This document shows, piece by piece, positions 24,605-36,794 of a stretch of 64,000 nucleotides of DNA. Position 1 is the first letter of the stretch. Every line of letters starts with the position of its first letter. A program made the translations under genes and the position numbers. This stretch comes from Desmodus rotundus (lineage: Eukaryota > Chordata > Mammalia > Chiroptera > Phyllostomidae), in NCBI RefSeq assembly GCF_022682495.2, contig NC_071398.1, positions 31,561,426 through 31,625,425 of the forward strand, given 5' to 3'. The notes under the pieces are model-generated. The model was not told the origin of the DNA. It saw nothing but the letters and a program-made list of their open reading frames with translations, and did no database searches.

Positions 24605-24919
24605 CACCTGGATTGGAGTGGCCCTAAATCCAATGACATGTCTTTATAAGAGGAGAGGACATGGAGACGCACATGGAGAAGGATGTGTGATGATGGAGGC
24701 AGAGACAAGGGAATTGGCCACAAGCCGGGGATGCCTGGAGCCCCCAGGAGGGGAAAGAGGCCAGAATGACCCTCCCTGACCGCCTCTGGAGGGAGCGTGG
24801 CCTTGCCCCCACCTGGGTTTCAGACTCTGCCTCCAGAACTGGGGGGGAATAGATTTCTGTTGTTCTAAATCACTGGTTTATGGTAATTTGTTATAGCAAT
24901 CCCAGAAAATTAATACAGC
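24605..24919 (+). mobile_element. MLT1-like MaLR LTR fragment
   Basis: The order of landmarks follows MLT1-type LTRs of ancient mammalian MaLR retroelements: 'gtctttataagaggagagga', a 'gatgatggaggcagaga' block, 'gcctccagaactggg', 'tttctgttgttctaaatcac' and a final 'aattaatacag'. No internal retroelement sequence adjoins it, so it is a solitary LTR. Confidence 0.7.
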
Positions 24920-26619
24920 GGGAAGAGCATTCCAGGCAGAGAACATTGCAGAGAAAAGCCCACGGTCAGGTAGCAGCTAGAGGGGGAGGAGCAGCATGGG
25001 GGAGGGAAAGCAAGGTGGGAGGAGGAGCCTGTGCCATTTGGTGACTGTGGTGGCCTCTGAACCCTGCCTCTAGATCAGGTGACCCAAGGCTGGGATCTGG
25101 CAGCTTCAGGCTTCCTCACAGGATAGTGCCTTCCGTGGGATTCATCCTGATACCCCGAACATCTCAGGCTGCCTTTGCTTGGACTCCTCCAGTGACAGGA
25201 TGCCCACTATCCAGTGCTTAAGCTGAATTCTGTTACCTGGATCTCATGTTAGCCTCTTGGGTGATACTGAGCAAGCTCAGGGGGGTCACCACTCCCAATA
25301 CTCACACACCCCCTGACACACACACAAGCCTCCTCTGCTTCAGGCTAAATCTTGAACAGATTTCAAGGTCTCCACTCCCCACATCTCTTCCAAGTGTCCT
25401 GGGGCCTACCTGTCCTTTCTGTGGGGGCACAGCACCCTGACCTTCAGTCTGCGCATCTGGAAAGTGGGCTTGTGGGGACAAGTTCCCAGTTCCTGCATAG
25501 CTCCTAGTAAATATAGTAGGCACCTAATAAACCTGAGCACAGCAAATACTCCTCTAAATGGGGCCGTTCCTTTCTCCCCAGGTTGTCACCTGCCTTCAGC
25601 AGCTCCTCAGCACCATGGGGTCCTAATGGGTCCCGGACCCTCTGCCACAGTGGGGCTGATGAGAACACTAGTTCCTGAGGGGATGGGCCAGAGAGGGGCC
25701 AGGCTGCTCAGGGCTACCCTGCATTTGGCCATGGGGTCCGATGGTTCCCCCATTCTCAGCCCTGAAGCCCCCTCCTCTCCCATCTCCTACCAAACAGCAG
25801 GGCAGCATTTATTTATGTTTGCTCTCAGACAGAAAGAATCTTACACTTCAGCTTTAAAGATGGGATTTACTGTTCTTTCCATACTTTAGAGCCACTGAAC
25901 ATGGTTTTGGGTCCCAAAGGTTTTCACAGATGCTGGGGAAGACTGCAGGCCCGGGAAGCTGCATGGGGAGCTATGCTGCCTGAAGGCCTCTCATGCCCTC
26001 CTAGGACCTCAGGGCCCCCGGAGGGCTCCTTGAAGCCCATCCCATGGCTTCTTCCCTGGTGCTGCCTTCTGGCACCACAGAGCCCAGCATTTGTTTCCCT
26101 GAGGGAGCCCAGGGGCAAGGCAGGATGTTTCCCCTTGTAGCTGTCTTTGGGGTCAGGTAATTTAGAGAAGATGGGACATGAGCTCCTAAAAGCCAGTGTC
26201 ACAAAGCTGGGACCTTCGTGCCCAGGTAAGCCCTCAACCCAAACCACTAACCAAATAGATACTACTTTCCCTCCTCCCAGTGAACTCCCTCACCCCAAGC
26301 AAGCAGTGCCTTTCTTGGGATGCACATGACCGTGAGGTCAATAAATCGATGGCTGAGAATTTGAGTCAGAGGTCCACCCAGACCATCAGCCCCAGGTATC
26401 TGCAGCCCAACCAACACGGCGAATGACCTGAGTGCAGCCAGATTCATGGCCACCTCTTGGCCTTAAGTTCTTTCACAGTTCATTACCCCTCAAACTCCCC
26501 GCAATCCAAACAAAACAGCAACCAGCAGTTCTCATGCGCACCCCACCCTCCTTTCCCCTCTTTCCTGTCCTGGCCTTTGAGAGCCACTCCTATACTCCAT
26601 CGGGAAGCAGGAGAATGGG
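24920..26619. other. Unique non-coding DNA
   Basis: No gene is supported. A short L2-like 3' end patch is present at about 25495-25555 ('tagtaggcacctaataaacc'). Confidence 0.45.
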
Positions 26620-26715
26620 GGTTGACACACAAGGAAACTGAGGCGCAGGTGTGGAGAGGTTGGCCCAGGGCACAGTGGCGGGTGGCAGAACTGGGCTGCT
26701 GGCTCCAGGACAGAG
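26620..26715 (-). repeat. MIR SINE fragment (antisense)
   Basis: Contains 'caaggaaactgaggcgcagg' followed by 'gagaggttggcccagggcac' and 'gtggcagaactgggc', the reversed MIR core in order. Confidence 0.6.
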
Positions 26716-29259
26716 GGGTCAGGTAGGGCTGCTTGTGGTGCCCATCAGGAACTGGACTGGACCAGAACACCCCCACAGGGCCAGCAACCTGGCACCTCCC
26801 CGTAGGCATCTTCTTCTCAATTAGGAGAAGCCAACAAACATGCTTGTTCCTGTTTGTGAAGTCAGACCACTCCAGCTTGGGATGCGTCTGAGTGACTGAC
26901 AGAGTCCCAGTCGCAGGGGGTTGGCCCTTGGGCCCCTGCGCGGCGGCAGGTGGGAACCTGCTCAGGGAACATGGTCTCTCTGCAGAGAAGGGAGGGCTGC
27001 CCCTGGGTTGGGGTGCTGAACATGGCTGTCAGGGGCCTGCTTGGTCCCTGGAGAAGACTGCAGCAGTGAGACTTGGGGCTGTGGGCTCTGGAAGGTTCCA
27101 AAGTCTCCTTGGAGTGTGGTCATGTGGCTATAGGTTAAGGAAGGGGACCATCTGCTTATAATTTTTCTGGCCCCTGTGTCCTGGGATGAGGTCTTACAGG
27201 GCCTCCAAGCACTTAACAGCTGAAGTCAGGGGTGTTAGGAAGGACAGAGGCCAGGTTCTCCATGGCCCCCCACGTCATTCTGACACTGGCTGAAAAGGGC
27301 GGAAACGCTGGCAGGGCTGATCCTTGGCAGGGACAGGGTCCAGTGTGGACCATCACTCGCTCTGGGGTCCTGGGCTAGGCCCTCTCCCCTTTGGCCTCAG
27401 TTTCCTCATCCAATCTCCACATCCTGGGGTCTCCCAGGAGAGGGGCGCTGTGCACTCCACCCATCTGCACATCACCTCCCTCACTGAATCCAGGATCCTA
27501 CCCACTGAGGAACACAGAACCCACTCTCCTAATGGGACTCAGCAGCCCCTGCCTCCAGCATCTGCCTCTGGGTAGGGCCCACATGCCCAGCCTGGCACCT
27601 GGTGGGTCCTCCATGAGCCACCTGCCCCAGCTGTGCAGGACGTGCCCTATGGGGAGGCTGTGTGGATGTTTGAGGTGAGTCAACACAGCAGGCTGGAGCT
27701 GTCAACAGAGCTGGGCAAGTAGCAGCTTGGAGATGTCACCCTCTCCAGCCACCTGCTCCAGCTGCTCTCCCTTCCCCCCAACCCCCTTACCTGGGCCGCC
27801 CTTTCTGGGACCCCGGGGAGCTGAGCAGCTGGTGGATGCCAAGAGCCTGCTATCCAGCACCAGGGACACGTAGGACATGGAGCTGGAGGTGGATCCGGGA
27901 GACTGAGTCCTGGGTGCAAGGCAGACAGCCCTCCAGGGGCCAGCAGGGGCCAGCGTGGGACCAGGGTCGAGCTTGGCTGTAAGTGCGTTTACCGACTTGG
28001 TGGGGCCTCAAGAGTCAGATGAGGGGCCCTGGCCAGCTGGGGTTTCTGAGAACCAGAGGCTTCTGTGTCCCAGTCAGCTCTGGGCCTTCAGGCATCCACT
28101 GTCGCCTGCCTGGGGAAGAGGTGGGAGGCCACAGGGGCTCATGTGATTCAGGGCGGGCTTGGGGAGGCTGGCGGTGGGGGGAGGTCTCCTTGCAGCCTGC
28201 AGGCAAGGCAACCAGCTGTATCACCGTGATAGTGTGTCTGGGGGACAGGGAAGCAGCCATGCAGCTGTGCCTACTGCTTCCTCAACAGGAACCATCTGGA
28301 CACGGCCCTGCCCAGCCTTCCCTCTCAGCCATTCCGGTCTGACTTTCCAACAACTTCCTCCTACCGCAGGCCGGTGACACCCCACCCACCTGAACCCTGG
28401 CCTGTTGGGTGTGTTTTCTTGGCCTGGGTGGGGGCTCAGAGTAGCACATGGGGTCAGTGTCCATCCTGGCTGATTCTCTACCTGCCAGCCCCACCCACCT
28501 GTCTTCCCACCCTCCTGGCCCTGGCCCTGCCTTCAGCCTGGGGTGGTCAGAGGCTCTCCTTCCACTTCTCAAGCCAGATTTTTCCTAGAGCCCCATTGTT
28601 GGGACCAACCCTCTGTCAGCATCGACTGTGTCCCTAGAACCAGACCTCGAGGTGAGTTCTGGTACGGTCCAGATGCTCTGGCCTGCCCTTCTCTACTCAG
28701 GGTTCTGCAGCAGCTGCCTGGGGCTGCTGGCCCCACCCACCCTGGAAGTACCACCTGTCAGGAGCCCCCTCTTTGTGCTTGGCTATCTGCACAGTGTTGT
28801 GGGGGTCCTGGCCTCCTGGGTGAGAGCTCCTTTGAGACCCTTTATACCCATTTCTCAATAGATACCTTGGGGGAACAGGGGCCAATTCTGGCTCATGGAT
28901 GGAATTGCTGAGGCAGCTGGGGCTGCTTCCCAGTCTGAGGGACTCCACAAACCACATCAGAGCCTTCTGTAACCACTTGGACACCAGGGGGTGTCCTGGA
29001 GTCCCCTCTCTTCTGGGCACCTAACTGGCAAAGAGGAAGCACATCATAAGCACTAAAAAGGTCACCACTGTGGGAAGCCAGCAGATAACAAGCACCTTCA
29101 CAAAGGAGACGTGTGCCCTGTTGCCCATGCCCCTCTGCTAGCCCTGTGGCCCACTCCCTGGGGACCAACCACAGCTGCAGGTGCAGTGGCCTCACCCAGG
29201 CCACCGTGTGCAATCTGCAGACCCAGAGCTGACACACAGGCTTCTGGGCCATTTTGATT
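26716..29259. other. Unique G+C-rich non-coding DNA
   Basis: No gene is supported. A splice-donor-like 'gaggtgagtc' at 27671-27680 follows an open stretch but has no matching acceptor or conserved frame that I can see. A small CpG-denser patch at about 26935-26945 is far too short for a CpG island. Confidence 0.45.
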
Positions 29260-29420
29260 GAATTGAGTTTTTAGGTAATGCCTGCACATGGTGACTAATT
29301 CAAGCAGTGCAGAAGGAAGCACTGAGAAAAGTACACACTTCCCTTCCTCCTTGTCCTTATTCAGAGGCCAGTTCTGTCATAGTAGTTTGGGCATACTTCT
29401 AGAGTCCGTATAGGGTCAAG
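29260..29420 (-). mobile_element. Ancient L1M-like fragment (antisense)
   Basis: Contains 'aattcaagcagtgcagaagg' then 'gagaaaagtacacacttccc', resembling the reversed terminal region of L1M elements. Confidence 0.45.
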
Positions 29421-30734
29421 ACTATTCCTGGAAGGGGCTGCCACATGCGTGGCCTCCGTACATGGCTCCAGAGCTCACGTGCAGAGGAGGGTCTGTGAGC
29501 CTGGCCAGCCCCTGGGCATCACCATTGTCCTCATGGCCCTTCCTTGCTTCCCATGCTCTGACTTGGACTGGGATTCAGGATCTGAGGGTCAGCCTTGCTG
29601 ACCTCCCCTGGCCAGTGTCCTCCTTGGCATGACATTGTGATTGTAGTGGTCCCAGCTCCCAGACTGTTTCTGGGAGAGGAGACACTGCATTGAAACTCTG
29701 CGCGTGGTCTGCCACACGATTGGTGTGCAGTGATGCAGCTGTGACTCTGAGAGCTGATATTAGTATTCTTGTCACTGTCATTGTTGTTTTCCAGGCCTCA
29801 AGAGGCGGGTGGGAGTGGGTTTTTGAGCCAGGAACTGAGAAGCCCTCTGTGAAGCCAATAGGACGGCAGCCTGGGTGGGGCAGCCCCCACACCCAGCTCT
29901 AGGCAGATGTTTGAGTGTCTTGCACCTGTGGGAGCACCCCTCGCAGATGGGATACTTCCACTTTTGTGATGAGTCCTCTGTCCTGCCTGGTTTTCTAATT
30001 ATTGGGGCTGCCAGAGTTTGGGTTGGAAAGATAAGAAAGTTCCCCATGAGTGGGGTCTGCCCTGGTCCCTTGTTGGCCACCTTGGGGGTATGTGCCTGCT
30101 CCCTGTCCCCCACCCCCTGCCCCGGGCTGGGTAGTTGGTGTCTGTGGGGAAGCAGACGTTGGCTGTGGCTTTTGGAGCTGGGCGGCCTGGAAGATAAAGA
30201 GCTGAGGAGGAAGCGGCTGCAGCTGGAGGTGGTGCAAGGGGGTGGGGTCCTGGGCTGGTCCCTCTTGGTCCCAGAGCTGCTCCCTCAGAGACCATTGCCA
30301 TCTGCAGGGAGAGTAGAGTAGAGGGGGCCAGGGACCTCCCCTCTTCCTTTCCTTCCACCTCCCCCACTTTTTCCTTTACTGCCTTCCTACAAATACTATG
30401 AGGGTCCACTCTGGAGTCATACACGGGCTCAGAACAGCCCTATTCCTGCTCAATAAGCCCCTAACAGATGTGGCCCATGAGGCTGTTAGCAGAGGTGATT
30501 TGGAAGTTGTGACTGAGGGATCAGTTAGGATTGACTGTAGGGAGGTGGGGAGAGCCCAGGTAGAGGGGCCCTGAGAGAGTCCCATCTTCAGGCTTTCAGA
30601 AAGCTTCAAAATAGTCAGAGAGCTGGAGGGAAGCCAGAGGGGAGATGACCCTAGGTGCAGGTGGGCAGGGAAGCCCACCAGAATGGGTTTCATATTTCTG
30701 CCTTTTCTCCAAGCACATAGGAGTCCCAGGACTG
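29421..30734. other. Unique non-coding DNA
   Basis: No gene is supported. The open stretch near 30170-30240 has an evenly charged look, but no splice sites or homologous family were recognised. Confidence 0.45.
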
Positions 30735-30950
30735 CTGGGTAGATGAATAGGTAAATGGGTTGATGGGTTCATGATGGTGGATGGATGGCTGAGTGGATGG
30801 ATGGATGAATGGGTAAGTGACAGCAAGTGGTAGATGGGTAGATGGGTGGGTGGGTGGCAGGCTAGCTGGATGAGTAGACGGATGGATGGATGGATGGATG
30901 GGTAGGTGGGTGGATGGATGAATGGGTGGGTAAATAGATGGATGAACAAA
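30735..30950. repeat. Imperfect (GGAT)n microsatellite/minisatellite
   Basis: Over 200 bases of GGAT-derived units with GGGT and GAAT variants. It is interrupted near 30815-30825 and 30855-30875, so it is old rather than freshly expanded. Confidence 0.9.
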
Positions 30951-31384
30951 TCAGTGGAAACACATACCATGGGTGTCTTATACCAGTCCTATTTAAAGAA
31001 GAGGGTGCTTCTTTAGAGGGGTAACATCTACAGTCACAGAGCCCCGGAACAGGGATATAAGTCACCAGGCAGCCCCGGAGGAGGCTGAATGGGGAGATTT
31101 GGGCAGCTCCATGTAAGCCAAGTCAGGCCAGCACCCTCTAATCCAGTGCCTAGCAGGCAGCCAAACTCTGCGTCCAGGTCTCAAATGAGGTGTCACCAGG
31201 TGGTGGTGGGTGACAGGGATGGGGCAGGAAAAACCTGCCCCATGCTCTTGCTCAGGGCAGCCTAGGGCTGGATGCTTCATCCACCACTCTCCAGCTCAGG
31301 GTGCTGCTGAGCAAACTCGGAGCCATGGGGAAGGTGCCATGTGTGTGCCTGAGTGAGTTGGAGGAAGGAAATGAAAATGCTAAC

Positions 31385-31535
31385 AGTGACAGCTATGACA
31401 GTAAAGCTCCAATTTACTGAGCACTGAAATGTGCCGACAGCTTCTCGAGGTCTCGTTGAGTCTGCTCTGCACACAAGGAGACTGCGACTGTTAACACCCC
31501 ATCACTAAGAAGCTCAGAGCAATCTCCTCATGTCA
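31385..31535 (-). repeat. MIR SINE (antisense)
   Basis: Follows the reversed MIR consensus from 'aatttactgagcactgaaat' through 'caaggagactgcgactgtta' to 'agaagctcagagcaa'. Confidence 0.55.
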
Positions 31536-32644
31536 CCTGCTCAGACAGCTGGGGTTTGGGATGCAGCCTGGATAGACCCTGGAGGGTGGCCAGGGAACAA
31601 GGTGGAGGATCTTGCTGCGATGACGACCCCAACCTTCCCACACACAGCCCCTCTGGCCCCACCCTTGATCTATTTTGCTCCTCACCAGCCGCTCACCTTC
31701 TCGAGTGGCAGGCAAGGCAGCCCATTCAGCTGAATGGGAAACCAAGGCCCTGAGAGGGATGTTGTAGAGTGTCACTCCTGCATGACCCAGCACTCCTGGG
31801 GGTGGGGGGATGGGCCTGGCCCCAGACCATGTGCCTGCAAAGCCGCATCCTCTGGGTCCTGGGGTCTTGCCCACTCTTCTCCCTTGATCAACCATGCTTC
31901 AAAGGGGAAAGCCCCTTCCCACCACTTTCACTTTGAGGAGCCCCAGGTGGAGGGTGGGGTAGGGTGAGACCTTGGGCACTGACTCTGTCCTGGCTCCTGG
32001 TTTCTCTCTGACTCTTCGGGCTGAAGTTTCCCACGCCCTGGCCAAGCTGCCCTGCCTGCAGAGAAGCCGTATCCAGCCCTCGCTTTAGGGATGGGCTATA
32101 ATTGCATTCCCTTTGAGTCCACAAGACCATGAGCTCAGCTGACCTGGGCACAGTGTGTTTGCTTCAGAAAAAACAGAAAGAAGCCTCTTCTGGGCTTTGA
32201 TATAGTTTTTTTCCTTTTTGCTCTTTCTTTCTCCTCTCCATCCTGCCTTGGGGTTGGCAGCAGCTTAAAAGGGGAGGAGACTGGCTCGGGCATACAAACC
32301 AACCTTCTATAACGTTTCCAAGATTGTCATCAGCTCCTCTGGAAGGCAAATCCCTCCTAAGTCAGGCCTTGCCTCCTCCCAATGTGTGAGGATAGACTCC
32401 CAGGCTGCTTAAGGCAAAAATATGGCATATAAGGACATATTTGGATGTAAATATTTGCAGCCGCAAGAGTAGCTGGGAGATGAGGTCCTGTGCATGTGTG
32501 TCTCTCAGGAAGTCAGGAATCTGGGCCATATGGTTTCTCTTCAAGCTGCCTCTCTTTCTCACGAAGGTGGCAGCAGGGATGAGGCAAGCACAGGATAGAC
32601 TGTCAGGGGTTGGTGGCTGCTGGGGTCCCCCTGGGAGTGTCTGC
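31536..32644. other. Unique non-coding DNA
   Basis: No gene is supported. An A+T-rich island at about 32415-32460 contains forkhead-like 'gtaaatatt' next to 'catatttgg'. Its role is unknown. Confidence 0.45.
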
Positions 32645-32815
32645 AGTCTGATGACCTGGGCCTAAGTCCTGGCCCTCTGTCTTGACAACTGCTTTGTCAC
32701 CTTCCCAAGCCTTACTTTTCCCATATGCTGAATGGAGTATGACCAAGCCTACAGCCCTGGTGCTAAGGATGGGGGCAGTGCAAAGAGCTGGGCCCAGTGC
32801 TGGCCACAGTGGTTG
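32645..32815 (+). repeat. MIR SINE
   Basis: Sense MIR landmarks occur in order: 'tgatgacctgggcctaagtc', 'ctgctttgtcaccttcccaa', then 'cagtgcaaagagctgggccc'. Confidence 0.55.
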
Positions 32816-33439
32816 CATGTGCCTGGCAGCCCCAAGCAGCATTGTTGTTATTTTTCTCTTTCTCACTCTTGGCTCTGATCCAGGTCAGGGGAAAAGCCAG
32901 GTGTTTGCCTGTGGCCCAGTGGGTAAACCAGATGGCCTGTCGCAGGATCATCTTCTTGAGGAAGAAGGCAGGCTCAGATGCCTCCCCTGGCCACATGGAA
33001 GGCCTCTGAATTCTTGCCTCCTCCTGCCAACAGACTGAGACTCCTCCCAGCAGAGTTTGAGAGATGCCTGGGAACCCTGGAAGATGGGAACAGAGTCAGG
33101 ACTCAGGTTGGACCAATTATATACCTCCCATCAAGAGCAGTCACTGGCTCACCATCTCCCATTGAAGCCAGGCCAAGTCACAGCTCAGCACTCCAGCCAG
33201 GCCCTGAGCAAACCATCCTCCATGTGTGGCTCCAGGCAGTTTTTGTGAAGTCCCCTTCTCTAGGATGCCCAGCACCGCCCCTTTCCCCACATTCAGCTCA
33301 AGTATCCTATCCTAAAGTCATGGGGTTAGGGTGATTTAAGCTAGCAAAACCCTCCGAGATGGCCCAGTGTCATGGTTCCCAACTGGGGTGTGCTAGAGGA
33401 GGGTCCCCCAGGGGGCTACAGGGCCCTCCCCAATTTCCA
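32816..33439. other. Unique non-coding DNA
   Basis: No gene or named repeat. A tRNA-head-like phrase ('tggcccagtgggtaa', about 32915) was considered and rejected as a SINE because the middle and tail are missing. Confidence 0.45.
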
Positions 33440-33520
33440 ATGGAGAAAGAGGCCCAGTTAGGGAATGGGGTTCAGTGACTTGCCAAAAGTCACCAGGCAG
33501 TGAGTGGCAGAGCCATCTTG
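33440..33520 (-). repeat. MIR SINE fragment (antisense)
   Basis: Contains 'gaggcccagttagggaatg' then 'cagtgacttgccaaaagtca' and 'gagtggcagagcca', the reversed MIR core. Confidence 0.55.
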
Positions 33521-33639
33521 GTCTCCTCCTCCTCATGTTCTCCCTCCATCACTGGCCCTCAAGCAGGGATGACAGTGGCCCAGGTTGAGCCCAGGGACTC
33601 ATGGGCACAAGACTTTGCATTTCTTTTGGGATTCTTTCT

Positions 33640-33960
33640 ATTGCAAGTACCACAGTATCCAGCTAACAGTGGTTTACCAAACATAGACATTTACTTATTT
33701 GGCAACCTGAAGGAAGGGTGCTAGATTAGGTGCAGAAAGTCACTGATGTCATCAGGGACCCTGGCTCCTTCCATCCCACCTTCTGCCATCTTCTATGTGC
33801 TGGTTTTTGCCTCGGGCTTCCAAGTCGGCTGCTATAGTTTCAACTACTGTGATTTCTGACCACTGCTTTCAAGGATGGAAGAAAAGGATCCAAAGAGGAA
33901 AATCTTTCCCAGAACCTCCAGGCAGTTCTCCCCTTTCAGTTTACTGGCTATGTGGGTCAC
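33640..33960 (-). repeat. Ancient LTR-like medium-reiterated repeat, family unassigned
   Basis: Landmarks 'ccagctaacagtggtttacc', 'gatgtcatcagggaccctgg' and 'ctccttccatcccacctt' belong to an abundant old mammalian repeat that also appears reversed at 13840-14110. I could not settle its class. Confidence 0.45.
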
Positions 33961-34679
33961 ACAGCTGTGCCAGGAGTGAGGGAGTGCACATCCCTACAGT
34001 CCTTCCCTTTGGGAGGGATGAGCTTTCCATGTTCACCAGGGAGGGTGGAGATGGAAGGGAAGGCTCAGAGGAGGCAGGACTGGAAGGACAGGTGGTGCTT
34101 TCCTGAGGCTGTGGCAGGGGGTGGGGGAGAGTTTAGGAGAGAAGGGTGACCCTTCACAGTGGACTCTGGGTGTGGACAATACATCTTCAAATGATGACAA
34201 TGGGGTACAGGAGTCTTTCCTGGCAAGAGGCTCAGGGTAGCTCTGCTGGGACTTAGACAAATGAATCGTGTACCAGGGGCCGGGGAGCATATTCACACCT
34301 GAAGACTGAGGGGGCCCTTCTCTTCCTGGTGGAGGGTTGGGAGGCAGCAAACTCTCCCTGCCAGACAGACTTTGTATAACTCTCACCTCCAGAGGCTCCT
34401 TGGGGAGCAACAATGGTGTTTCCCTCTGCTACCCAGGAATATGTGCTGGGTGCGTGAGGGAGCCTGGTGCCCTCTCAGCAATGCCTTTCTCCCAGAGGCT
34501 TCCAGGAGGCCCATGTGGCTTCATGTTAATGCCAGGTCTGCTATCTGGTGCCTATAAAGAGCCCAGAAGAGGCTAGCTTCATTATTCCCACTTAAAATCT
34601 GAATTCTTACCTTTAAAATGATGTGTCCCTGATTCCTTTAGCTGTTCTTTTAATCACCAGATATTGATATTTATATTTA
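33961..34679. other. Unique non-coding DNA
   Basis: Nothing recognised. Confidence 0.45.
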
Positions 34680-34800
34680 TGGAGGGCAGGCCTGTTTCTT
34701 CACTGCCATGTCCCCAACACCTGGGGCCATGCCTGACACACAGTAGGTGATCAATAAGCACTTGCTGAATGGAAGAATGCACTAATGAATGAGTGAGCTG
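34680..34800 (+). mobile_element. LINE2 3' end
   Basis: Landmarks 'ggagggcaggcctgtttctt', 'acacacagtaggtgatcaat', 'aagcacttgctgaatg' and a final 'aatgaatgagtgag' match the L2 3' terminus, including its short terminal repeat of tgaatgaa type. Confidence 0.75.
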
Positions 34801-36369
34801 CAGTCTCCTCTGTACTGGCCTCAGGAAGCTGGATGTGACCAGCATGGCCTGTGTCTGGTTCCACGTGGTGGCCCTTGCGTGAGTCTTTTCTCTCTCCCCT
34901 GGACTGGAGCCACAGGGAGGAGCTCATTCCCCAAGGCCTCACCATGACTGAGAACCGAACTCGCAGCTGCAATCACGGGAGGCCCTGGGAGATGGCTGGC
35001 TAATGCCTGGAGAATCTCACCCTCCTTAGGAACAAGAGAACATTCACAAAACATATCCGGTCTCATAGGACCATCAAGGCTGGGAAGAGATGCAACACTG
35101 AATACTGGTGGAGCAAATGGTCTGGCACTGAGCCTGCTGTGACTGGACTGCATGGCTGTGATTGGAGCAGGCTCTTGGACTGCCCTGCGCCTCAGTTTCC
35201 CTATCATCAGCCAGGAATAACAGGGTGTTGTGAGAGGAAGCACATTGTTTTCTGCAGAGCCCTGAGTGCAGAAAGAGCCCTGGGTGAGGCAGGCCTGGCG
35301 TTGCAGCTGACCTGGTGGAGGACCTTGGCTGCAGGACATCTTCCTGCACCGCACTCCCAGCACCTCAGCCGGCACCATCTCCCATTCCTACCACAAACAA
35401 TTGCCCAGGGGTCGCTGTCTGCAGGATCCTGGTTGGAGCTCTGAAGTCTGGAGGCTGCATCCGGCAGACTTATCTTGGTTCCTGGGAACTTCCCCTGGGC
35501 TGGCAGCGAAGGTGGCCCCCGAGATACTAGACGTGGGGGTGGGTGCTTTCCTGTCTGTGACATGATTAAGTAACAAAAGCAGTTGCTGGTGGGAAAATCA
35601 ACCTTGACACCCTCCATCTGGCCCTGCCCAGCCCTGCTTTGCCTCTCTCCCAATTTATCTCCCCTGGCCCAGCCCTGCTGGCTGCCCATTATCACTGCCA
35701 GGGTGGACTGGGAATTGCAATGTCCCAGTGTCTTTTCGAGAAGCTTCTACCCAAATCCTCAGCCAAATCCAAGGTGCAAAATGAGGATCCTTTCCCGGGG
35801 GCATCTTTAGCCAGGCTCCCAGGTACTTGCCCCAAGCAAGTTCCTGTCCCCTCTCTTCTGCCCCTCACCATGACAATCTCCTCCCACCCCACCCTGCTGC
35901 ACGAAGCTGTTTTGCTCACACCTGCTCTCAGTATGGGTTCACATCAGCCCCCAAGTCTAACCGAATCCAAAAATATTAAACCGGGGCCCATCTGTTGGCC
36001 AACTGATGAACGCAGATGTGCTCTGGATTTCAGAAGCGACTGGCAGCCAGTCAAGGCTGTTAGAAGAGGCACCTGCTGCCCCATTCCCCCCACTTCCGCT
36101 GCCCCTCCCAGCCCCAGGATCCTGGCAGCCAAAACAACCCCCTCCTCTGGAAGAGCTTGACTCTTCCCCCCACCTGTGTCAGGACCCACAAAGAGCCTCA
36201 CCCACCAGCTGGGAGGCAGGACACTCCTGCCAAGTCCAGCTGGCCCCTTTGCCCTGAGCCCCCACTGTGTAAGCCTGGCCAAGGGGTTACAGTAGGGACA
36301 GGGCCAAGGACTCTGCTCTGAATGGAGTCATAGAACAGCCCAGTGCCAGGTACCAGGTACGGCCTCCTC
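34801..36369. other. Unique non-coding DNA
   Basis: No gene is supported. A sense MIR piece is at about 35170-35270 ('gcgcctcagtttccctatca'). Open frames of 162-185 codons overlap on both strands and show no domain. Confidence 0.45.
35170..35270 (+). repeat. MIR SINE fragment
   Basis: Sense MIR core 'gcgcctcagtttccctatca' followed by 'cagggtgttgtgagaggaag'. Confidence 0.6.
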
Positions 36370-36470
36370 AGGGCACTTGCACCTGCGGTTCCCTCCACCT
36401 GGACCACTTTCCCCAGGGGCTATGTGGCCCACTCCCCCACCTCCTTCAGATCTTTGCTCAGATGAGGTTG
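36370..36470 (+). mobile_element. LINE2 fragment
   Basis: Contains 'agggcacttgcacctgcggt', 'ccctccacctggaccacttt' and 'ctccttcagatctttgctca', the sense 3' region of L2 in order. Confidence 0.65.
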
Positions 36471-36692
36471 GAACTAAACAGATAGGACTGTTTTTTATCT
36501 TGCTTTGAGGCTCAGATCAGACCTGTCTACATCATCTTATGAACACCTTTACTGGTGTTATTTCAGGAGGGGAAGATAAAGGAAAAAGGAAGATGTCCCT
36601 CCCTCCCCTAAATCCCCATGAAGGAGGATAACGGCAGAAGCAGGAGACCAGAGAGGAGGCTGTGATCCAGGAGTGGAGGGTGGGACTGGACC

Positions 36693-36794
36693 ACGAAGGC
36701 CAGGGGGCGGGGGAGGCATGGGGAGAAGGGGCTGGAATCTGTATGTGGCTGGGGGAAGAATGGCAGGGCAGCCTGTAGATGAGGACACTGAGGC
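36693..36794 (+). repeat. 102-bp direct duplication, copy 1
   Basis: Matches 38253-38354 over 102 ungapped bases with nine differences by my hand alignment, so about 91% identity. It lies in unbroken unique sequence and is the likelier source copy. Its right end contains a short MIR-like phrase ('gatgaggacactgaggc'). Confidence 0.9.

Noticed and set aside
26930..26950. CpG-dense patch as a CpG-island promoter
   Set aside because: It covers only about 20 bases. The surrounding sequence is CpG-poor.
27600..27690. Possible exon ending at a GTGAGT donor (about 27673)
   Set aside because: No convincing acceptor with a branch point, no recognised protein family, and stops in other phases. A single donor match is common by chance.
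30735..30950. Regular repeats as a CRISPR-like array
   Set aside because: Units are 4 bases long without unique spacers of constant length, and the genome is eukaryotic. It is a microsatellite.
32900..32945. tRNA-head-like phrase suggesting a plus-oriented SINE
   Set aside because: Only about 15 bases fit. The B box, CT-rich middle and tail are absent.
34821..35378. 185-codon minus-strand open frame, plus a 162-codon neighbour
   Set aside because: They overlap each other and plus-strand frames, cross a MIR piece, and have no conserved motif.
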